From NCBI GenBank assembly GCA_020348305.1, contig CP070746.1:5374539-5418300 (forward strand): DNA of 43,762 bases, written 5' to 3'. Shown here piece by piece: positions 7,447 through 15,439 of the stretch. Origin of the DNA: Desulfobacterales bacterium. GTDB lineage: Bacteria; Desulfobacterota; Desulfobacteria; Desulfobacterales; JAHEIW01. The position numbers were made by a program, and so were the translations under genes. The notes under the pieces are model-generated. The model searched no databases, was not told where the DNA came from, and was given only the letters and a program-made list of their open reading frames with translations. Each line of letters starts with the position of its first letter. Position 1 is the first letter of the stretch.

Positions 7447-9180
7447 CTAACCCTTGATGATTCTGGGCAGCATCATTTGATGGTGAGGGCAGATGGATTT
7501 GGGATTTTGGTAGGCTGCTCCGGCAAAAGCGACCAAATAGTTTCGAATTTCGGTCATTTTGGCGACCTCATCGACCAGGCCATGTTGGGCACAGTAAACC
7601 GGCCGGGAATTATCATGGTATTGCTTAACAAGTTTGTTCATTTCTTCAATGACCGGTTCCAAAGGTCTGTCGGCATCTTTTTCTTTGACCAATCGCCGGG
7701 AAAAGCTCGCTGCGGCGGCGGTCTCACCGTGCATCACGTAAATCTCCGTGGTTGCGGTGCCCAAGGTAAACGCATTATGACGGTTTGCCGTGGGGCCTCC
7801 CATAATATAGTGGGCGGCAGCTGTACCTTTGCGTAAAACGACCAGCATCATGGGAACATCGGTTTGCTGAATCGAATAAATCAACGATTGGCCCAATCCC
7901 AATAATTCGGCCTTTTCCGCAAGATCACCCACGTCGATGCCGGTGGTATCCTGAAACCAGATGATCGGTATGCGGTCACGACCACAATGAACGACAAATT
8001 CATTCATCTTAATTAATCCCTGACGATAAAGCTTCCCACCGATGGCAGGATACGGTGCGTATTCGGGATACTCTTCACCGAAAAAGCCTTGCCGGTTAGC
8101 GATGATGCCCATCAGAAAGCCATCAATTTTGACCAGTGCGGTGTACACCTCCGGTCCGTAGTCCGGCCGAAACTCCATGTGTTCGCTGCCGTCCACCAGA
8201 CGCGCCACCACCTCGTCAAAGTTGTACATCTGCTTTTGATTAAAAGGAACCAGATAATAGAGATCTTCGGCCGGAAACCGTGGGTCTTTGGGCTCGGCTA
8301 CCCGGAAAAATTTCGGGTTATAGGCCGGCATATCCTTCATATAATCCTTCAGTCCCTCGAGTACGGCTTCCTCGGTTTCGAAAACATACCTGAAAAAGCC
8401 GGTTTCATCGTAATGGATTTTTGCAGCCCCGGGCGGTTCGACCTTATATTGTTTGGCTGCCGCGATAAGCTGTTCAGCACCTTCTACATCAAAATAACCT
8501 TTCGGTGACATGCCGCTTAAAATACCGCCGCCGCCCACCGCAATGTTGCAGTTCTTATGGGCAAAGAGAATAGTGGGGCTGATGCCTTGGTAGCCGCCGC
8601 CGGCCGGGTTGGTTCCGTAAATACCGGTAAGGATCGGAATTCCCAGCTGCTCCAGTTCGGCATGCCTGAAAAAAGTAGTGCCGCCGCCTCGTCGACTGGC
8701 GTAAAACTTTTCCTGCTCGGTTAATTTAACACCGCTACAATTCACAAGCCACACCAGCGGGATGTTCAAGCGTTTTGCAAGATCGGTTACTCTTAAGATG
8801 TTTTCAGACTGCCCGGGGAGCCAGGCACCGGCAAAGACTTTGTTGTCAAAACCGATAATCATGGCCCATTTACCAGAAATCTTACCAAGACCGTCGATAA
8901 CGTTGGTGGTGCCTTCAGCATTATTCATTGGATTGAACAGGCTATGCAATGGACACCAGGTGCCTGGATCGATCAGGTATTCAAGGCGCTGCCAGACGGT
9001 CAGCAGCCCCCTGGCATTGATCTTTTGCGTTGGAAATCCGGCGTTTTTGACTTTTTCAACCGCTTCATCAAGCTGGGCTTCAACTTCTTTTATCTGGCTG
9101 ACATTACCTGCACTGCTTTTGATCTTACCCTCTTTAAGCGCCTGGCCAAATTCTTTCATTTTTTTAAAATAGGGTCTCAT
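7447..9180 (-). CDS. gcdA: Glutaconyl-CoA decarboxylase, carboxyltransferase (alpha) subunit
   Basis: A 577-residue acyl-CoA carboxyltransferase with both crotonase-like halves. The sequence closely follows the GcdA family from glutamate fermenters: NCSGVKLTEQEKFYASRRGG, GIYGTNPAGGGY, KLYRQGLIKMNEFV, the IPIIWFQDTTGIDVG to LLGLGQSLIYSIQ region, and the C-terminal SICPHHQMMLPR; length matches the usual 580-590. GcdA moves CO2 from glutaconyl-CoA to the biotin of a carrier protein, giving crotonyl-CoA. In sulfate reducers degrading aromatics it follows a non-decarboxylating glutaryl-CoA dehydrogenase. The neighbouring crotonase, HBD and thiolase complete the route to acetyl-CoA. The RBS GGAGAG is seven bases before ATG. 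The membrane pump subunits (GcdB, GcdD) are not in this window, and another acyl-CoA substrate remains possible. Confidence 0.85.
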   Translation of the reverse strand: MRPYFKKMKEFGQALKEGKIKSSAGNVSQIKEVEAQLDEAVEKVKNAGFPTQKINARGLLTVWQRLEYLIDPGTWCPLHSLFNPMNNAEGTTNVIDGLGKISGKWAMIIGFDNKVFAGAWLPGQSENILRVTDLAKRLNIPLVWLVNCSGVKLTEQEKFYASRRGGGTTFFRHAELEQLGIPILTGIYGTNPAGGGYQGISPTILFAHKNCNIAVGGGGILSGMSPKGYFDVEGAEQLIAAAKQYKVEPPGAAKIHYDETGFFRYVFETEEAVLEGLKDYMKDMPAYNPKFFRVAEPKDPRFPAEDLYYLVPFNQKQMYNFDEVVARLVDGSEHMEFRPDYGPEVYTALVKIDGFLMGIIANRQGFFGEEYPEYAPYPAIGGKLYRQGLIKMNEFVVHCGRDRIPIIWFQDTTGIDVGDLAEKAELLGLGQSLIYSIQQTDVPMMLVVLRKGTAAAHYIMGGPTANRHNAFTLGTATTEIYVMHGETAAAASFSRRLVKEKDADRPLEPVIEEMNKLVKQYHDNSRPVYCAQHGLVDEVAKMTEIRNYLVAFAGAAYQNPKSICPHHQMMLPRIIKG

Positions 9181-9361
9181 AATTTAGCTCTCCATCTGAT
9201 TTGGATCGATCATCTTAACTTTCGACTTCTCAATGACTGTGAAAATCATTCCGGCGACGACCGTGCGCGAGAACCGTTGATGCAGGAACTTGGGTAACTT
9301 CCCTCGGTCCGCCGGGCTAGAAATTCAGAGACGTAAAATTAGGGTGCGGAGAGAATGCGAT

Positions 9362-10141
9362 TTACCGCCCCGTGAATTTCGGGTCACGCTTTTGCAGGAA
9401 GGAGGCCACACCTTCTTTTTTGTCCTGGGTACCGCAGGAAAGAGCGTGCAGGTAGGACTCATGGGCCAATCCCTCGGCCAGGGAGCCTTCGCTGGAGCGC
9501 AGAACAGCTTCCTTGGCGTATTGGAGGGCGAGCCTTGGGCGGGAGGCCAGAGTTTCAGCTAATTTTTTGGCTTCGGATAGAAGCCGATCGGGCGCGACGA
9601 TCTTGTTGACCAAGCCCATTGCGAGAGCCTGCTCAGCACTCACCGGATCGCCGGTGAGAATCATCTCCATAGCCCGTCCAATGCCGATAAGCCTTGGCAA
9701 CCGCTGAGTGCCGCCTGCCCCCGGTGTAATACCCAGCTTTACTTCGGGTTGGCCCAAGCTGGCCTTTGACGATGCCAACCGTAGCGTACATGCCATGGCC
9801 AGCTCAAGACCCGTGCCAAGTGCCCAGCCGTTAATGGCTGCGATGGATGGGATCTCCAACTGTTCAATACGCGTATAGACCTCTTGGCGTCGTCGAGTTT
9901 CCGAGCGGCCCAGGAGGGTATCCCGTTTGTCCAACTCATGAATGTCGGCGCCGGCCACAAAAGCTTTTTCACCGGCGCCCGTCAGGATGAGCACCCGCAA
10001 TTCAAGGTTCTTTTCCACTTGGGCCAAGACTTGATCGATCTCCTCGACAGTCGCATTGTTGACCGCATTGCGTTTGTCAGGCCGGTTGATGATCAGGGTT
10101 GCGATGGAGCCGTCTATCTCAAATATAATATTTTCATACAT
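9362..10141 (-). CDS. Enoyl-CoA hydratase (crotonase)
   Basis: A 259-residue crotonase, the usual family length. The oxyanion-hole segment is VAGADI (62-67), and both catalytic glutamates of hydratases are present: E113 in GTGLELAMA and E133 in GQPEVKLGITP, followed by GAGGTQRLPR. It should hydrate crotonyl-CoA or other short enoyl-CoAs to the 3-hydroxyacyl-CoA. Its start codon overlaps the stop of the upstream dehydrogenase by one base (TAATG), so translation is coupled. A 181-bp gap separates it from gcdA downstream. Substrate is inferred from context: crotonyl-CoA made by GcdA. Confidence 0.9.
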   Translation of the reverse strand: MYENIIFEIDGSIATLIINRPDKRNAVNNATVEEIDQVLAQVEKNLELRVLILTGAGEKAFVAGADIHELDKRDTLLGRSETRRRQEVYTRIEQLEIPSIAAINGWALGTGLELAMACTLRLASSKASLGQPEVKLGITPGAGGTQRLPRLIGIGRAMEMILTGDPVSAEQALAMGLVNKIVAPDRLLSEAKKLAETLASRPRLALQYAKEAVLRSSEGSLAEGLAHESYLHALSCGTQDKKEGVASFLQKRDPKFTGR

Positions 10142-11001
10142 TACTTATCACCGTATTCGTAGAAGCCCTTGCCGGATTTCATGCCCAGGTTACCCGCCGC
10201 AATCATTTCATCCAACAGCTTAGGGTGCTTGTAGCGCGGATCATCAAGCGTGGTATACAGCGTTTCCATTTTAGCCCGATGAATGTCCAGGCCGATCATA
10301 TCAATCAACTGCAACGGCCCCATGGGGTGGTTGGCGCCCAGCTTCATGGCCTTATCCACGTCCGCCGGTTCTGCCACGCCGGAAGCCACCATCCAAGTGG
10401 CCTCGTTGAGCAGCTGACCCAGAATCCGGCTGACAATGCCTGCCGGCGCTTCATTTTTGCACACAACCGGATCTTTGCCCAGCTGTTTGGCAAAGGCTTC
10501 GGCTGCATCCAGGGTTTCTCGAGAGGTTTTTTGGCCGGGCATGATCTCCACCAGCTTCATGATCTGCGGCGGATTAAAAAAGTGCATCTGCACCACCTGG
10601 TCTGGCCGGCTTGTCGCAGCGGCCATGGCAGAGATGGAAAGGGAAGTCGTGTTAGTGGCCAGGATAACCTCGGGACGGGCGAGTTTGTCCAGCTCGGAAA
10701 AGACTTTTTTCTTGATTTCTAGGTCCTCGATGACACATTCGATGACAATGTCGGCCGCCTTAGCCGCTGAGAGATCACCAGCTGTCACTATGCGGCAGAG
10801 GACCGCCTCCTTTTCTTCTGCGGTGATTTTACCCTTCTCCAGTCTCTTGGCAAGACTGCTCTCGATGCGCGATTTGGCCTTGTCAGCAAGATCTTGGCTG
10901 ATATCGCTGATCACCACATCGACCCCCTGCTGGGCGCAGAGTTGGGCGATGCCGCCACCCATGGTTCCGGCACCGATAACCAGTACTTTCTTAATTGTCA
11001 T
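10141..11001 (-). CDS. hbd: 3-hydroxybutyryl-CoA dehydrogenase
   Basis: A 286-residue single-function 3-hydroxyacyl-CoA dehydrogenase, typical of the Hbd group. The NAD-binding Rossmann motif is GAGTMGGG (10-17) and the catalytic pair lies in QMHFFNPPQIMKLVEI (H140 and E152), with a helical C-terminal dimerisation domain ending in KSGKGFYEYGDK. It oxidises 3-hydroxybutyryl-CoA to acetoacetyl-CoA. A strong AAGGAGGTG ribosome binding site precedes the ATG. It lies between thiolase (12 bp upstream) and crotonase (1-bp overlap), the standard order of the lower beta-oxidation branch. Confidence 0.92.
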   Translation of the reverse strand: MTIKKVLVIGAGTMGGGIAQLCAQQGVDVVISDISQDLADKAKSRIESSLAKRLEKGKITAEEKEAVLCRIVTAGDLSAAKAADIVIECVIEDLEIKKKVFSELDKLARPEVILATNTTSLSISAMAAATSRPDQVVQMHFFNPPQIMKLVEIMPGQKTSRETLDAAEAFAKQLGKDPVVCKNEAPAGIVSRILGQLLNEATWMVASGVAEPADVDKAMKLGANHPMGPLQLIDMIGLDIHRAKMETLYTTLDDPRYKHPKLLDEMIAAGNLGMKSGKGFYEYGDK

Positions 11002-11013
11002 AGAAACACCTCC

Positions 11014-12198
11014 TTAATTGAGCCTTTCGACCACCAGCGCCACGCCGTTGCCACCGCCGATACAGGCGCTAACCAGGCCCAGTTGGGCGTCATGATCTTT
11101 CATTGCGTAAAGTAACGTAGTGAGAATCTTGGATCCAGTAGCAGCGACCGGATGGCCCAAGGCAATTGCACCGCCGTTGACGTTGACTTTGCTGCGATCC
11201 AGCTTAAGGTCGCGCTCACAGGCTATGTATTGAGCGGCGAAGGCTTCGTTTAGTTCGATTAAATCAATGTCGGAAAGTTTAAGCTTGGCTTGCTTCAGCG
11301 CGGCTGGAATGGCTTTTACCGGTGCTTTTCCAAACCGTTTGGGCTCGTAACCGACGAAGGCATAGCCCCGAATCAGTGCGAAGGGCTCTAAGCCCGAAGC
11401 TTTAGCCTTCTCACGTTCCATCAGTACCTGGGCAGCAGCCGCATCGCACAGTGCGCAGGCGTTACCGGCGGTGACAGTGCCGTCCTCGTTAAATACCGGT
11501 TTGAGTTTGGCTAACGATTCAGCAGTGACACCCGAGCGGAAAATTTCTTCGTTTTTAAATACATTTACCTGGCCCTTGGAGCCTGGCACTTCAATCGGCA
11601 CGATTTCGTCGCTGAATTTTGCGGCCTTTACGGCCGCCTCGGCTTTGTTTTGGCTTTCAGCTGCAAACTGGTCTTGCTCTTCACGGGTGATGTCCAGTTC
11701 TTTGGCCAAAGCGTCGGTAAGCTCACCCATCAAACCTCCGCCAAGGGGGCACAAAAAGCCGTCCTTATGCATCAGGTCAACCATTTCGCCTTTGCCCATG
11801 CGGTACCCCCAGCGGGCCTTTGGCAGCGCGTAAGGAATCTGGCTGGTGCTCTCGGTACCGCCGACCAGGACGGTGTCCACATCTTCGGCTTTAATCGCTT
11901 GTACACCGAAGATAAGCGCCTGGATGCTGGATCCGCAGCGGACATTGATGGAAACCGCAGGAGCGTCCGTGGGGACCCCGCCGTTTACAGCGGCAATTCG
12001 GGCCGGGTTGGGCCCGACTCCCGCTTGCCATGCATTGGCAAATATTGTCTGCTCGATCGTCTGCGGTGAGATGCCAGAGCGCTTAATAACTTCCTGAATG
12101 ACCGCTGCACCGTATTCGGGAGCGGTCAAGCGTGCCAGAGAACCGCCAAACTTGCCGCCCGCAGTGCGGACGGCCCCTAATATTACTACTTGCCTCAT
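11014..12198 (-). CDS. Acetyl-CoA C-acetyltransferase (thiolase)
   Basis: A 394-residue biosynthetic/degradative thiolase with all catalytic residues: nucleophile C88 in INVRCGSS, the NEAFA loop (317-321), H349 in GGAIALGHPVAATG, and C379 in SACIGGGNG. It cleaves acetoacetyl-CoA to two acetyl-CoA, the last step of the route encoded by this operon. Two usually conserved stretches differ from the common pattern: the residues around the nucleophile (NVRCGSS where most have NRxCGSG) and TAGNACALCDAAAA where most have TAGNASGINDGAAA, so the substrate pocket may be altered. An AGGAGG site precedes the ATG. It is first in the minus-strand operon, with a candidate promoter 50-77 bp upstream. Confidence 0.9.
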   Translation of the reverse strand: MRQVVILGAVRTAGGKFGGSLARLTAPEYGAAVIQEVIKRSGISPQTIEQTIFANAWQAGVGPNPARIAAVNGGVPTDAPAVSINVRCGSSIQALIFGVQAIKAEDVDTVLVGGTESTSQIPYALPKARWGYRMGKGEMVDLMHKDGFLCPLGGGLMGELTDALAKELDITREEQDQFAAESQNKAEAAVKAAKFSDEIVPIEVPGSKGQVNVFKNEEIFRSGVTAESLAKLKPVFNEDGTVTAGNACALCDAAAAQVLMEREKAKASGLEPFALIRGYAFVGYEPKRFGKAPVKAIPAALKQAKLKLSDIDLIELNEAFAAQYIACERDLKLDRSKVNVNGGAIALGHPVAATGSKILTTLLYAMKDHDAQLGLVSACIGGGNGVALVVERLN

Positions 12199-12247
12199 GG
12201 TTTCCTCCTAAACTTCTTTTTGATGTCTCAAAAATTAAGATACGCTT

Positions 12248-12275
12248 TTTCTAACAGCCTTAATAATATTGTCAA
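12248..12275 (-). promoter_or_regulatory. Candidate sigma-70 promoter of the thiolase-hbd-crotonase-gcdA operon
   Basis: Read on the minus strand, TTGACA (12275-12270) is followed after 16 bp by TAGAAA (12253-12248), giving a leader of about 40 nt to the thiolase ATG at 12198. The -35 box is perfect and the -10 box matches four of six positions. The rest of the 12199-12600 gap shows no gene. Confidence 0.4.
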
Positions 12276-12496
12276 GATTTTTCCTGCCGGTAAAAAACCC
12301 TATACATTAATCGCCGTTTCGACTGATTGATGGATTTGGACCGCTACCGGAAGAAACGGTGGATTTTTCAACTTGACGCACGGCTTGCTAATCTGTCTCA
12401 TATACGAAGGTCGGGAGCAGGTCAAGACCATAAACCGAATTTAAATTATCGGTCAGGGACTCAGACGAATATTTTTGTAGGTGGTTTTCTTAGAAC

Positions 12497-12525
12497 TTGA
12501 CATTCGCTCCGCCATTAAGTATCAA
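12497..12525 (+). promoter_or_regulatory. Candidate sigma-70 promoter of the biotin carrier gene
   Basis: TTGACA (12497-12502), a 17-bp spacer and TATCAA (12520-12525) lie about 75 bp before the ATG at 12601. The -35 box is perfect and the -10 box matches four of six. Together with the minus-strand candidate at 12248 it suggests that the carrier and the catabolic operon are divergently transcribed from one intergenic region. Confidence 0.4.
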
Positions 12526-12600
12526 AGCACTCTATTAAGAGTGAACGCTTGCTGTTTCTTGCGTCAACAGAATCTATTACCTTACTGAAGGGAGGATGGA

Positions 12601-12816
12601 ATGAGGACAGAAGTTGTGGCTCCGATGCCCGGGACAATTATCGATATCCTGGTGAATGAAGGTGATGAGGTATTAGAATATCAGGAAGTCATAATTTTAG
12701 AAGCCATGAAAATGGAGAATGCTATTCCGACGCCTGAGGCTGGTATTGTAAAAGAGATCAAAGTCAAGGTAGATGATAAGGTATCCACCAATCAGGTGTT
12801 GATGGTGTTGGAATAA
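12601..12816 (+). CDS. Stand-alone biotin carboxyl carrier protein
   Basis: A 71-residue protein that is nothing but a biotinyl domain: PMPGTIIDILVNEGDEV at 8-24 and the biotinylation motif EAMKMEN with K37 as acceptor lysine. Most carriers of decarboxylase pumps have an additional long Ala/Pro-rich linker before this domain, which is missing here. GGAGG lies five bases before the ATG. It is transcribed away from the gcdA operon and followed by an intrinsic terminator, so it is a single-gene unit. It is the natural CO2 acceptor for the GcdA-type carboxyltransferase next door, but it could also serve another biotin enzyme. Confidence 0.88.
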   Translation: MRTEVVAPMPGTIIDILVNEGDEVLEYQEVIILEAMKMENAIPTPEAGIVKEIKVKVDDKVSTNQVLMVLE

Positions 12817-12849
12817 TAAGCAAAACGACAAAAACAGCGGTTAAATGAA

Positions 12850-12887
12850 AAAAAGCCGATCTTGTTTATACGATCGGTCTTTTTTAC
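12850..12887. terminator. Bidirectional intrinsic terminator
   Basis: CCGATC (12856-12861) pairs with GATCGG (12872-12877) around a 10-nt loop, extended by a flanking A-run on the left and TCTTTTTT on the right. It lies between the convergent biotin carrier gene and the oxidoreductase gene ending at 12944, and can serve both strands. Confidence 0.75.
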
Positions 12888-12943
12888 TTTTTTCAAATGG
12901 ATTAAGCATCTCGCAAGCTGTTCGCTTTTCCTCAATCCACCCA

Positions 12944-14239
12944 TCAATTAATTTTTACCTCGCTAACTAGTATTAGGGAATCTACCAGGGTCTTTTCTTT
13001 AAATTTAATTTCAAGCGCTGATTGCAGCATTTCCAGACTAATTACCCGTTTTAATTTGGCCAATATTGCCACGGAAGCCAAGGCCCAGTCAGATTTTCTT
13101 ATCCCCTGGGTTTGTAAATTCACTCGATGGATAAAGGCTTTGGTCGGTGGTATGTTAACTCCGTTGATTTGCAGCACTATCGTATCGTCGTCCAGATTCA
13201 CAAATAGCTCCCTGCGACGATCCACACCTTCCTGAGCGAGTGCAACAATAACAGATGGTTGTTTTATACCCGTAAAATCGATTTTTTCCGGAGACAGAAT
13301 CAACTCGCTGATTGATGGCCCTCTCAGCACGGTAATATTGTACTCATTTTTCTGAGTTGCATGCAGTCCCGCAGATAGCCCGGCTAGACATACAATTTCT
13401 CCGGCAGTTATGATGCGCTGGCCGGCACTGCCCAGCAACATGACTTCCTGACGATTTGGTTGGGGTGGATTAAATTTAGCCTCAATTTTTAGTGGCGTCG
13501 GTGCGATTTTTTGGCCAGCTGCCAGTTCCCGATAGTGCCGGCCATATTCTTTGCGAACATTTTCCGAGACAATGCCTTCTTGCGGAGATAATTTTGCAAG
13601 CGCCGCATCGATTAGCTGAGGGGTCAATCGGTTTTTTTTAGTAAAACGACCCGGACAAACTCCCCAAATGTCGATAACGGAAAATCCCTCAAATTCTATG
13701 GCCCTTTGGATTTCTTTCACCAAATCCTTACGAAAGGCGGAACAGCGGGTGGCATAAGGAGCGCCGGCCATGCGTGCAATCTGACAGATGTCCAAAGGAC
13801 GTTCCAGTTGATTCAGAAATCCTGATCCTATCTGCGCTTCTTGCGGGGTGGTGGCTGAGAATTGTCCTCCAGTCATACCGAAATTAAAATTGTTTAAAAT
13901 GAGTAATGTTAGATCCAGATTGCGGCGGCAAGCCGCCAGCAGATGAGCACCGCCGATGCCTTGACCCCCGTCGCCCATGGTGACCACTACGTTTAAATCG
14001 GGTCGGGCCATTTTTAATCCGGCCGCATAAGTCAGCGCCCGACCGTGCAGGCCGTGCAAGGCGTGGGTGTGAAAAAATGTGTCAAAAAGACCCGAACATC
14101 CGATATCGCTGACGATTACAATTTGGTTTCCATTGAGCCCCATATTCTGAAAGACTTTATCCAAGATGTGAGTTATGCGCTCATGCGAACACCCAGGGCA
14201 AAATACGGGCGGTCTTTGATCATTCAGCAAACTAGCCAT
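12944..14239 (-). CDS. 2-oxoacid:ferredoxin oxidoreductase, fused beta-gamma subunit
   Basis: A 431-residue fusion. Residues 1-235 are the thiamine-diphosphate-binding beta subunit, with cysteines C14, C17 and C48 in FCPGCSHE and IGCSG as iron-sulfur ligands, GDGG at 89-92, NNFNFGMTGGQ at 116-126, and C195. Residues 265-430 are the gamma subunit (GSAGQRIITAGEIVCLAGLSAG onward). The complex oxidatively decarboxylates a 2-oxoacid to acyl-CoA and reduces ferredoxin; the overall organisation resembles 2-oxoglutarate (Kor) and branched-chain (Vor) enzymes. I prefer ATG 14239, which overlaps the alpha-subunit stop in ATGGCTAG; a TTG at 14245 is also possible and lies closer to GGAG. No delta (ferredoxin-like) subunit is present here. 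Confidence 0.87.
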   Translation of the reverse strand: MASLLNDQRPPVFCPGCSHERITHILDKVFQNMGLNGNQIVIVSDIGCSGLFDTFFHTHALHGLHGRALTYAAGLKMARPDLNVVVTMGDGGQGIGGAHLLAACRRNLDLTLLILNNFNFGMTGGQFSATTPQEAQIGSGFLNQLERPLDICQIARMAGAPYATRCSAFRKDLVKEIQRAIEFEGFSVIDIWGVCPGRFTKKNRLTPQLIDAALAKLSPQEGIVSENVRKEYGRHYRELAAGQKIAPTPLKIEAKFNPPQPNRQEVMLLGSAGQRIITAGEIVCLAGLSAGLHATQKNEYNITVLRGPSISELILSPEKIDFTGIKQPSVIVALAQEGVDRRRELFVNLDDDTIVLQINGVNIPPTKAFIHRVNLQTQGIRKSDWALASVAILAKLKRVISLEMLQSALEIKFKEKTLVDSLILVSEVKIN

Positions 14240-15353
14240 TCGCAATTTTCTCCATAATTTGGCGCGGGGTAATCAACTGCCCGTTCATTTGCCCCAGAAA
14301 ATCGATATGCATATTGGGTAGGATTCGTTGTATTTCTTTGACATACTGGCCCAGGTTCATTTCCACGACCACCACCTGCTTGCAGCTTTGTGCTGTTTGG
14401 CGAATAATGGTTTCCGGTACCGGCCAGAGGGTCTTAAGGATTAGTACAGAGACCGGGTGGGTTTGCTCTTTTAACTCCTTATAAGCCGCTTTTGCCGCTC
14501 GTGCCGTTACACCATAAGTAATAATTAAGGTCTCAGCTTTTTCCGTTTTTATTAAATCGTAGAACGAAAATTGATCGATGGCCGATTCAAGTTTTGTCTT
14601 CAATCGATCTAATATTATAGCAATTTCTTCATGGTCGGTTGTAATGTAGCCGTTTTGACTGTGAGTCGAAGAGGTCTGGCGCACCGGTACATTTGCGCCA
14701 ATGGGAAGGAAATCAGGCACGCTTTGCCCTTCTGTCACCTGAAAAGGTAGGTGAGGTTTGCCGGCAGGCGCTGGGCTGCGATCGATGATTTCTGGTTTTT
14801 CCAGCGCATCCAAATCGATACTTTCCCGGATCATGCCGATTTCTTTATTGGATGCTATGAATACCGGACAACGTAACTTTTCGGCCAAATTAAAGGCGTG
14901 CATGGTCAACGTAAAGCAATCTTTGACATCGACCGGCGCCAGTGCAATGACAGGTAATCCACCACTATTGCCCCATCGAATGAAATTAATATCACCATCG
15001 GCTCCCCGGGTTGCAGATCCGGTGGAGGGTCCTAACCGCTGAACATCCACAATAACAATGGGAATTTCGCTTCCTATGGCAAATGAAATATGTTCACTAA
15101 AAAGACTTATGCCCGGACCTGATGTTGCCGTCATTACTTTAAAGCCGGCCATAGAGGCTCCCAAACAAAACCCGATAGAGGCAATTTCATCCTCCCCCTG
15201 CAGCACAATACCCCCCAGGGGAGGCAATAAGTTGAGCATACTGTTGTAAATTGTGGTTGCCGGTGTGATCGGATACCCGGCAAAAAACCGGCAGCCTGCA
15301 GCCACAGCACCCCGGGCAATTGCTTCGTTACCTTCCAGCAGACTCAACGACAT
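14232..15353 (-). CDS. 2-oxoacid:ferredoxin oxidoreductase, alpha subunit
   Basis: A 373-residue alpha subunit with GYPITPAT (26-33), EDEIASI near 54-60, TSGPG (77-81) and QRLGPSTGSATRGADGD from 105, the classic family signature next to the substrate and thiamine site. The C-terminal domain II (about 265-373) includes the conserved VVEMNLGQ segment. It forms the catalytic unit with the fused beta-gamma chain encoded immediately downstream with an 8-bp overlap. The order alpha then beta-gamma is that of KorAB/VorBA-type enzymes. The 2-oxoacid (2-oxoglutarate, branched-chain or aryl-pyruvate) cannot be told from sequence alone; proximity to glutaryl/glutaconyl-CoA genes mildly favours a C4-C5 acid. 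Confidence 0.87.
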   Translation of the reverse strand: MSLSLLEGNEAIARGAVAAGCRFFAGYPITPATTIYNSMLNLLPPLGGIVLQGEDEIASIGFCLGASMAGFKVMTATSGPGISLFSEHISFAIGSEIPIVIVDVQRLGPSTGSATRGADGDINFIRWGNSGGLPVIALAPVDVKDCFTLTMHAFNLAEKLRCPVFIASNKEIGMIRESIDLDALEKPEIIDRSPAPAGKPHLPFQVTEGQSVPDFLPIGANVPVRQTSSTHSQNGYITTDHEEIAIILDRLKTKLESAIDQFSFYDLIKTEKAETLIITYGVTARAAKAAYKELKEQTHPVSVLILKTLWPVPETIIRQTAQSCKQVVVVEMNLGQYVKEIQRILPNMHIDFLGQMNGQLITPRQIMEKIANG

Positions 15354-15439
15354 ATTAAATTCCTTTGTGATGTTTTGTTTTTCAAGTCTGATTTCATTTC
15401 ACAACAAATGGGAGTATCATGAAAGAGGATCAAGCACTG

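Noticed and set aside
9184..9324. A 46-codon minus-strand open frame between crotonase and gcdA with a short hydrophobic stretch, possibly a remnant of a small decarboxylase subunit
   Set aside because: No start codon with a ribosome binding site, only one short hydrophobic patch, and no recognisable family motif.
10436..11017. A 193-codon plus-strand frame opposite hbd
   Set aside because: It is antisense to a clear dehydrogenase with all motifs, has no ribosome binding site, and its composition is that of a frame shadow.
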